From Aliivibrio sp. S4MY1 (GTDB lineage: Bacteria; Pseudomonadota; Gammaproteobacteria; Enterobacterales; Vibrionaceae), in assembly GCF_028765545.1 (NCBI RefSeq), contig NZ_JARACP010000009.1, forward strand, positions 147,573-211,572: a stretch of DNA of 64,000 bases, in the 5' to 3' direction. Positions 58,188-64,000 of the stretch are shown here, piece after piece. Position numbers and translations under genes: made by a program. Numbering within the stretch: the stretch's first letter is position 1; each line of letters begins with the position of its first letter. The notes under the pieces were generated by a model. It was given only the letters and a program-made list of their open reading frames with translations. It did not search any database and had not been told where the DNA came from.

Positions 58188-59039
58188 ATGAAACGTAACG
58201 CACTGCTTTTTTGCTTAACTTTGCTCTCTCACTCTGTATTTGCTTCTTCTACATTAGAAACCATTGAAGCCATTGAGTTATCAAGCTCTGGTACTATCGG
58301 TATTTCAGTCCTAGATACCGCAACAGATACTACCTGGAGCTATAAAGGCGACCAACGCTTTCCAATGATGAGTACATTTAAAACTCTGCTTTGTGCTCAA
58401 ATGCTGTATAACTCAAGTAATGACCTTTTAGATAAAGAAGCACTAACAAGAGTGACTCAAGAATCCATCATTCCATGGTCTCCAATCACTGAAAAGTTCA
58501 TCGGTGAAACAATTAGTACAGAGAGCGCATGCGAAGCTACGATGCTGATGAGTGACAATACTGCAGCCAATATAGTATTAGAGCAAACTGGAACCCCAAC
58601 TTCTCTCACGCTTTTCTTACGCTTAATTGGTGATGACATTACTCGATTAGACCGTATTGAACCTGAATTAAATGAAGCACAAAAGGGGGATGTGAGGGAT
58701 ACAACGACTCCAAATGCGATGACAAATACACTTAATGAGCTATTATTTGGTCAAACACTTACCACAGCAGACAAAAATACCTTAAAAGGTTGGATGGTCA
58801 ATAATAAAGTCTCTGATCCACTATTACGTTCGATTCTTCCAAGAAACTGGTCAATTGCGGATCGCTCTGGTGCTGGAGGTTTTGGATCTCGTGGTATCAC
58901 TGCTGTTCTATGGAATGAAAAGCGTGCGCCTATCATTATTTCTATCTATTTGACTCAAACGAATTTAGATATGGCTTCACGCAATCAAATTATTGTAGAA
59001 GTGGGCAATGCGATATTCAAAGAGTTCAACATAAACTAA
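58188..59039 (+). CDS. Class A beta-lactamase, CARB/PSE-like
   Basis: 283 aa with a signal peptide (cut near VFASS). Active-site motifs: S62-TF-K65 (Ambler S70xxK), S122-D-N (SDN130 loop), E158-PELN (E166), and R226-S-G in place of K234-T/S-G. RSG is the hallmark of the CARB carbenicillinase group that vibrios carry intrinsically. It should hydrolyse penicillins better than cephalosporins. The setting between housekeeping genes, with no cassette or integron site, indicates a resident chromosomal gene. No LysR-type regulator is adjacent. Confidence 0.92.
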   Translation: MKRNALLFCLTLLSHSVFASSTLETIEAIELSSSGTIGISVLDTATDTTWSYKGDQRFPMMSTFKTLLCAQMLYNSSNDLLDKEALTRVTQESIIPWSPITEKFIGETISTESACEATMLMSDNTAANIVLEQTGTPTSLTLFLRLIGDDITRLDRIEPELNEAQKGDVRDTTTPNAMTNTLNELLFGQTLTTADKNTLKGWMVNNKVSDPLLRSILPRNWSIADRSGAGGFGSRGITAVLWNEKRAPIIISIYLTQTNLDMASRNQIIVEVGNAIFKEFNIN

Positions 59040-59089
59040 GAAACTACGTATAATCTTCCCCAATTACTTTTTAAATAGACATTAACTGT

Positions 59090-59587
59090 ATGATTATTTT
59101 TACTACCAATTTCGGCGATATACACATTGAGCTAAACAAAGAAAAAGCACCTGTAAGCTCTAAAAACTTTTTAAAATATTGCCAAGATGGTTTTTACGAA
59201 GGCACTATTTTTCATCGAGTGATCAAAGGTTTTATGATCCAAGGCGGTGGTTTCACGGCTGATATGCAAGAAAAAGAAATGCGTGCCCCTATTGTTAATG
59301 AAGCGAACCGTGGTTTGAAAAACTTAAACGGTACTATCGCTATGGCGCGCACTGATGCCCCTCACTCTGCCACCAGTGAATTCTTTATTAATATCGCGAA
59401 CAATACTTTTCTTGATCACACTGCAACCACTAACGCAGGCTGGGGTTATGCGGTATTTGGTGAAGTGACGATTGGCATGGATGTGGTTAAGAAAATAGCA
59501 AAGATCAAAACCAAATCTATTGGTGAGTTTGACGATGTTCCAAAAGAGAGTATTGTGATCGAGAAAGTGACGATCGTTGAAGAGTAA
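59090..59587 (+). CDS. ppiB: Cyclophilin-type peptidyl-prolyl isomerase B
   Basis: 165 aa, the size of E. coli PpiB. Conserved [15 protein letters not shown], the active-site Arg and [21 protein letters not shown]. No signal peptide, so it is cytoplasmic. It begins 50 bases after the beta-lactamase gene and has its own terminator. Confidence 0.95.
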   Translation: MIIFTTNFGDIHIELNKEKAPVSSKNFLKYCQDGFYEGTIFHRVIKGFMIQGGGFTADMQEKEMRAPIVNEANRGLKNLNGTIAMARTDAPHSATSEFFINIANNTFLDHTATTNAGWGYAVFGEVTIGMDVVKKIAKIKTKSIGEFDDVPKESIVIEKVTIVEE

Positions 59588-59618
59588 CGAGCTCTTTGTT
59601 ATCTCAACATAAACACTA

Positions 59619-59646
59619 ACAACGGTGCTGGTTTAGCACCGTTTTC
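59619..59646 (+). terminator. Terminator of ppiB
   Basis: AACGGTGCT/AGCACCGTT stem with a short GGTTT loop and TT tail. Confidence 0.75.
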
Positions 59647-59679
59647 GATCCTATTAATATTAACAATGGAACTCTATTT

Positions 59680-60585
59680 ATGTCTTTATCTAAAAAGTTA
59701 AAACATATCTCTGCTTCTTTGCTTTTCATTACATCCTCTAGTACGTTTGCTGCGGATCTTCCTATTTCACCAGAGAAGCTCATCGCCCCCTACCCTGAGG
59801 TAAAAGTTACTACGCTTAACTCAGCTCAATCTCTTATCAATGAATTTAAGCAGCATCAGTATCAATTGGCTAATGTAAGTAAAACAGATCAAATCCCTTC
59901 GTTCTTTGTTGAAAACCTACCAAGCGATCTGAATTCACTGCCTGTCCAAGAGAAGATTTCAGGGTTTATTCGTTTATTACTGCCTACCATTATTGAGGTG
60001 AATAAACGCATAAGTACGGTTAGACATGACGTTATCGCACTATCAAAACAACCTAAAAGTGAATGGTCGAAAGAAGAAACGGTGTGGTTAAATGATTTAA
60101 TGACGTCTTATGATATTAAATCAAACAACATTGATGACCTACTTTTACGTCTTGATATTATTCCTGTTGGTATGGTTCTAGCCCAAGGGATTGATGAAAG
60201 TGGTTGGGGAACCAGTTACTTTGCAGTTAAAGGGAATGGATTATATGGAGAGCACTTATCTTCTAAAGGCGGTAAGTATTTAAGTACCCCTGGTGGGCAT
60301 GTAAAAGTAGCTGCATTTGATAATTTGTTCGCAGGAACTGCACGTTACATGTACAACTTAAATACGACCTCTGCCTATAAAGATCTTTGGACTTTACGCC
60401 AAAAACTAAGCACAGAAGGTAAATTATCAGGTTATGAGTTAGTTGAGTCTTTATCTCACTACTCTACGCGTGGCGATGCCTATGTTGAGAATTTACAATC
60501 TCTAATCAAGCATCATAAATTAGATAGTTTTGATCAGGCTACATTTGATAGCTCAACACCGATTCGAGTGAGATTTGAGGACTAG
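59680..60585 (+). CDS. bax: Bax-family peptidoglycan glucosaminidase
   Basis: 301 aa with a signal peptide ending SSTFAA. The C-terminal glucosaminidase domain (about 150-290) has the catalytic Glu in LAQGIDESGWGTSYFAVKGNGLYGEH, like FlgJ and E. coli Bax. The N-terminal part includes LRLLPTIIEVNKRI-like helices (KISGFIRLLLPTIIEVNKRI) typical of Bax. Probably a periplasmic wall hydrolase acting on beta-N-acetylglucosamine bonds. Monocistronic, with a terminator shared with nupC. Confidence 0.9.
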   Translation: MSLSKKLKHISASLLFITSSSTFAADLPISPEKLIAPYPEVKVTTLNSAQSLINEFKQHQYQLANVSKTDQIPSFFVENLPSDLNSLPVQEKISGFIRLLLPTIIEVNKRISTVRHDVIALSKQPKSEWSKEETVWLNDLMTSYDIKSNNIDDLLLRLDIIPVGMVLAQGIDESGWGTSYFAVKGNGLYGEHLSSKGGKYLSTPGGHVKVAAFDNLFAGTARYMYNLNTTSAYKDLWTLRQKLSTEGKLSGYELVESLSHYSTRGDAYVENLQSLIKHHKLDSFDQATFDSSTPIRVRFED

Positions 60586-60597
60586 GAACTAGAAAAA

Positions 60598-60632
60598 ATA
60601 AAGGTTGCGACTTTTTGATCGCAACCTTTCAT
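60598..60632. terminator. Bidirectional terminator
   Basis: 10-bp stem AAGGTTGCGA/TCGCAACCTT between convergent stops (60585 and 60666), with an A run before and T-rich sequence after. Confidence 0.82.
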
Positions 60633-60665
60633 TATTATCTTATCCGTATCAAACGTCATTTTTGT

Positions 60666-61871
60666 CTATAGCGACAAGATAACACCGGCAATAGCAGCAC
60701 TCATCAAGTTTGCTAATACACCTGCGGTAATCGCTCTGAATCCCATTTTAGCGATGAATGAACGACGCTCCGGAACCAAGCTCCCTAAACCACCAATCAA
60801 GATAGCCATGGTTGATATATTGGCAAAACCACACAAAGCAAAGGTAACAATCGCAACAGAATGCGGGCTTAGTTGCTCTTTCACTTCCATCAATTGAATA
60901 AAGGCAACAAACTCATTTACCACGATCTTATTACCAATTAATGAACCCGCAAGAATCGCTTCATTCCATGGAACACCTAACAAGAAAGCCACAGGTGCAA
61001 ATAAATAGCCAAGGATCAATTCAAAGCTAAGCTTAATACCAAAGATGTCACCAACATGACCAAGTAAACCGTTTAATAGTGCAATCACACTCACGAATGC
61101 TAATAACGTTGTACCCACAGCAACTGCAATACGTAAACCAGACATTGCGCCATCAGCCAATGCTTCAAACACATTAGTTGCGTGATCGATTTCTACCGAT
61201 GTAATTTCATCGTCGTTATTCTCTTCGTTACCTGGTGGCACCATCATTTTTGCCATCAATAAACCAGCCGGTGCTGACATGAATGCCGCTGAGATCAGGA
61301 AGTTAAGATCCACACCTAGAGATGCGTAACCCACCATAGTACCGCCAGCTACTGATGCTAAACCACAAGTCATTACAGCAAAAAATTGAGAATCACTCAT
61401 GTGTTTCAAATAAGGTTTAACGACAAGTGGTGCCTCTACCATACTAACAAAGATATTTGCCGTTGCTGCAAGTGATTCTGCACGTCCTGTTCCCAATAAA
61501 CGTTGTAAGCCACCACCAATAAAGTTGATCACTTTAGGCATAATACCAAGATGGTAAAGCGCAGAAATAAGGGCTGAGAAGAAGATGATAATACCAAGCA
61601 CATTAACGGCAAATACAAAGCCGACTTTACCCGTGGCTAAACCACCAAACAGAAACGCAATACCTTGCTGACCGTAATCAATTACGCCTGAAACGCCTGC
61701 GGTTACTGAGTTCAAAACTTCTTTACCTGCTGGAACATAAAGTACCAACAGAGCAAATAAAATTTGTAACCCAAACGCCAAAGAAACGGTTCTTAAAGGG
61801 ATATTACGGCGATCAGTCGAACATAGGTAAGCAAATAGTAAAATGGCAAAAATACCAAGAAAAGATGTCAT
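60666..61871 (-). CDS. nupC: NupC-family concentrative nucleoside transporter
   Basis: 401 aa, about ten helices. Family motifs include [37 protein letters not shown] and [24 protein letters not shown], which line the nucleoside site. It couples pyrimidine and adenosine uptake to protons or sodium. A CRP-like site (61958-61973) lies 87-102 bases upstream of the ATG, in line with CRP/CytR control of nucleoside uptake. Vibrios have several NupC paralogues, so the exact orthologue is not certain. Confidence 0.9.
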   Translation of the reverse strand: MTSFLGIFAILLFAYLCSTDRRNIPLRTVSLAFGLQILFALLVLYVPAGKEVLNSVTAGVSGVIDYGQQGIAFLFGGLATGKVGFVFAVNVLGIIIFFSALISALYHLGIMPKVINFIGGGLQRLLGTGRAESLAATANIFVSMVEAPLVVKPYLKHMSDSQFFAVMTCGLASVAGGTMVGYASLGVDLNFLISAAFMSAPAGLLMAKMMVPPGNEENNDDEITSVEIDHATNVFEALADGAMSGLRIAVAVGTTLLAFVSVIALLNGLLGHVGDIFGIKLSFELILGYLFAPVAFLLGVPWNEAILAGSLIGNKIVVNEFVAFIQLMEVKEQLSPHSVAIVTFALCGFANISTMAILIGGLGSLVPERRSFIAKMGFRAITAGVLANLMSAAIAGVILSL

Positions 61872-61957
61872 GATAGAAACCTGTGCTATCGAAAATGAGC
61901 CTGCATTCTAATGCGCAAAGGTTTGCGTGCAAGTCGGGTTTGCTAACGCACTGTTAA

Positions 61958-61973
61958 TGAGACCTAGATCACG
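61958..61973 (-). promoter_or_regulatory. CRP-like site upstream of nupC
   Basis: TGAGA-CCTAGA-TCACG, two mismatches to the palindromic consensus, within the 286-base nupC upstream region. Confidence 0.5.
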
Positions 61974-62157
61974 CTTTGTGTGAGTTTTTTAACTTATTGA
62001 TTTATAAAATAAGAAGAGGTGATATTACGGGTATTGTTGCCATATGGAAAAGATATTTATTTCAAGGCTGATAATTGATTTAAGCCATTGATTAAAAAGG
62101 CATCACAGGCCTGTGTGTAATTTAATCAATGACAATATTGGACGAATAATAGTTTGA

Positions 62158-63093
62158 TTATAACTTAACCCGTTTCATTAACGCTTTGTCCCAATATGGC
62201 TGTTGGCCAATGTGCTCTCGTAAGAAATCAATAACAGCACTTATCTTTTTTGGCAGGTGCTTGCGGCTTGGGTAAACCGCATAAATTGGCATTTTTTGAC
62301 TTGCTTTCCAATCAGGTAATAGCTGAATTAATTTGCCATCATTAAACTCATTGGTTAATAAGTAACTGGCTAAATACGCTACACCCCATCCCGAAATCGC
62401 TGCATCTCTTACTGCTTCTGCTAAATCAACACGATAATTACCAGATACTTTTACGCATAAGGCCTCATTGTCTTTGCTGAAATCCCAATTACTGTAGTCG
62501 CGGTGACGGCTTTGGTAAGTTAAGCAATTGTGCTCAGTTAAATCTTGAGGATGATGAGGAACCGCTTTATCGATCAAATAATCAGGTGAAGCTGCTAGTA
62601 CAAAATGCGAATCCGCTAATCGCTGCGCAACGTAACCTTCTGGTAAGTCTTCAAAATTAGTCACCCACAAATCCAAGCCCTCTTTAAGCATGTCTGCACG
62701 ATGATCGAATAAACGAACTTCAACCTGAAGATCTGGATATTGATGACGTAATTTATCTATCGCAGGGATAATGTGCATGGTACCAAAAGACTGTGATAGC
62801 CCTAAACGCAAGATACCCGCGACCTCATCACGTTCATTATCCATAATGGCACTGGCTTCGCTCATCGCACTGTACATCTTTTCACAATACAAATAGAACT
62901 GTTGCCCTGCATCAGTCAGTGTTAACGAACGTGTCGTGCGCTGTACTAACTTAACGTTAAGCTCTGCTTCTAATATTCCCAGTTGCTTACTCACATGAGA
63001 GGTAGATACGCCCATTTGCTTTGCTGCCGCGGTAAAACTTCCCGCTTTTGCTAAAGCGTAAAATATCACCATTTGGCTGGCTCGATCGTGCAT
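62158..63093 (-). CDS. LysR-family transcriptional regulator
   Basis: 311 aa. N-terminal winged helix-turn-helix (about 1-62; AKAGSFTAAAKQMGVSTSHVSKQLGILEAELNVKLVQRTTR) and C-terminal substrate-binding-like effector domain (about 90-295; LRLGLSQSFGTMHIIPAI). It is of the CrgA/AaeR-like branch. Targets are unclear: it does not diverge from an adjacent structural gene, lying 57 bases downstream of the receptor-channel gene on the same strand and upstream of nupC. Confidence 0.92.
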   Translation of the reverse strand: MHDRASQMVIFYALAKAGSFTAAAKQMGVSTSHVSKQLGILEAELNVKLVQRTTRSLTLTDAGQQFYLYCEKMYSAMSEASAIMDNERDEVAGILRLGLSQSFGTMHIIPAIDKLRHQYPDLQVEVRLFDHRADMLKEGLDLWVTNFEDLPEGYVAQRLADSHFVLAASPDYLIDKAVPHHPQDLTEHNCLTYQSRHRDYSNWDFSKDNEALCVKVSGNYRVDLAEAVRDAAISGWGVAYLASYLLTNEFNDGKLIQLLPDWKASQKMPIYAVYPSRKHLPKKISAVIDFLREHIGQQPYWDKALMKRVKL

Positions 63094-63150
63094 CTATCAT
63101 GTCCTTTAATTCAAAGGGGAAATTGGGGAAAAGATAGTATCATTATTGGA

Positions 63151-64000
63151 TTAATTTTCAGTAAAATATTCTAATAGTATTTGATGCCATTCTGATGTTT
63201 CTCGGATCTGCAATAACGCCCGATTGATCTTCTCTTCATAGGGGCTATTTTCAACTAATACTAAACCATAGTTTTGTTTTTCAAGCTGATATGGTAATAC
63301 GACTAAATCAGCAAGCATCTCTTTTTCTTTGCTTTGTTTGATCATATAACGCAGTACAGCATCATCCGCTACAATGGCATCAACGTCCCCATTATCTAGA
63401 GCAACTAATAACTCTCCCATATTAGGATATGTTTCATGAGCAATACTATGATCACCCAATAACAAAGAAGCCGTTGTTGCTTGTTTGGCTCCTGTTTTTA
63501 ATTTTGATAAATCATTCACCCCTTTTACATCAAACCGTAATTGTTCTAACGTCAACGAACTTGCCAATATCGCAGTAATGCTAGCAATAAAAACGGTAGA
63601 AAACATAGCAATCAATACTGTCATTATTCGAGCTGATAAGGTTTTAAATTCAAAATAATTAAAGGGACCTTTGGTAATAAACAGTACCCCAAGAATAAAA
63701 GCTTCAACTAATCGACCTCGTTTTGTAGGCATAGAGTAAAGTTTGTCATTATTTTTACGCTCCAGAAAATAATAGAAAGCCCCGACACTTATCGCGACAA
63801 AGAAAAAAATACCTAGTGCTTTCCATAAGGTTTTATTGGTAATGATGCTAATAAATGAATCAAGATAACCACGGTTTTTTACCGCTATTGCTAAGTGTGT
63901 TTCATAAAATGAGTGTGAAAAATCAACATGCTCTTCTCTGTCAGGAGTTATTGATATACAAGAAACGCCAACATCTATCTCTCCTTTTTCTGCGGCTAGC
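63151..64000 (-). CDS. Glutamate-receptor-like channel: periplasmic-binding halves flanking a membrane pore (5' end outside window)
   Basis: The frame stays open from the stop at 63151 to the right edge (about 283 residues). From the edge: a solute-binding S1 half (LAAEKGEIDVGVSCISITPD, then REEHVDFSHSFYET and LAIAVKNRGY); a helix (LWKALGIFFFVAISVGAFYYF); a pore-loop-like EAFILGVLFITKGPFNYFEF; a second helix (MTVLIAMFSTVFIASITAIL); then an S2 half (DVKGVNDLSKLKTGAKQATT, VDAIVADDAVLRYMI, LVLVENSPYEEKINRALL). This S1-M1-P-M2-S2 order is that of prokaryotic ionotropic glutamate receptors (GluR0). The pore lacks a TVGYG-type filter, so ion selectivity, or even channel activity, is uncertain. Confidence 0.8.
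   Translation of the reverse strand, partial: LAAEKGEIDVGVSCISITPDREEHVDFSHSFYETHLAIAVKNRGYLDSFISIITNKTLWKALGIFFFVAISVGAFYYFLERKNNDKLYSMPTKRGRLVEAFILGVLFITKGPFNYFEFKTLSARIMTVLIAMFSTVFIASITAILASSLTLEQLRFDVKGVNDLSKLKTGAKQATTASLLLGDHSIAHETYPNMGELLVALDNGDVDAIVADDAVLRYMIKQSKEKEMLADLVVLPYQLEKQNYGLVLVENSPYEEKINRALLQIRETSEWHQILLEYFTEN

Noticed and set aside
58188..59039. A recently acquired resistance cassette
   Set aside because: No integron recombination site, transposase or composition change is visible; the gene sits tightly between resident genes.

Overview
The window looks like a piece of a Vibrionaceae chromosome, most probably Aliivibrio (A. fischeri or a close relative). This is inferred from the AT-rich coding sequence, Vibrio-like protein sequences, and a mix of marine traits: GH18 chitinase, MurNAc PTS, two BCCT osmolyte carriers, a BtsSR pyruvate system and a CARB-like class A beta-lactamase. 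No rRNA, tRNA, CRISPR array or intact insertion sequence was seen. Both ends cut through genes: an LdtD/YcbB L,D-transpeptidase on the left and a glutamate-receptor-like channel on the right.

Layout. 1-5.9 kb: ldtD (partial), an exported amidohydrolase, an outer-membrane barrel gene, yehS, htpX, an unannotated 53-codon gene and satP. 6.2-10.2 kb: btsS-btsR and a CstA-family transporter preceded by three BtsR-type boxes. 10.4-20 kb: rhlE and a small partner gene, then a block matching the E. coli hinT-ycfL-lpoB-thiK-(nagZ)-ycfP-ndh neighbourhood, with nagZ absent, a COG3014 lipoprotein added and two unrelated genes inserted. 20.3-26 kb: a chemoreceptor, a GH13 amylase-like enzyme, a NYN nuclease-like protein, a TrmH-like methyltransferase and a CHK-type kinase.

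26.1-28.5 kb is accessory: a 604-aa DUF4365 (nuclease-like) protein beside a decayed HigA antitoxin gene. 28.6-39.2 kb holds two BCCT carriers, a SIS protein, a POT peptide transporter, a prolyl oligopeptidase, a TauE-type permease and yaeQ. 39.3-45.8 kb is a wall and chitin catabolism block: a modular chitinase plus murQ-murP and the divergent murR. 45.8-52.7 kb holds an outer-membrane barrel, a DnaJ paralogue lacking the zinc finger, and a LolCDE-like operon (LolA-like protein, two FtsX-type permeases, one ATPase).

The most interesting stretch is 52.83-56.68 kb. A 13-bp perfect direct repeat (52826-52838 and 56663-56675) brackets an AT-rich three-gene cassette (DUF262 protein, DUF3696-type AAA ATPase with a TTG start, and a third protein with an HDR...SSG signature near its C-terminus). 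A frame-shifted 3' remnant of a phage tail tape-measure gene on the opposite strand stops almost exactly at the right repeat. This looks like an antiphage cassette carried by, and outliving, a prophage. From memory the domain pairing resembles the Menshen defence system; this was not checked. 56.8-64 kb returns to chromosomal genes: yajD, a PLP enzyme, the beta-lactamase, ppiB, bax, nupC, a LysR regulator and the partial receptor channel.
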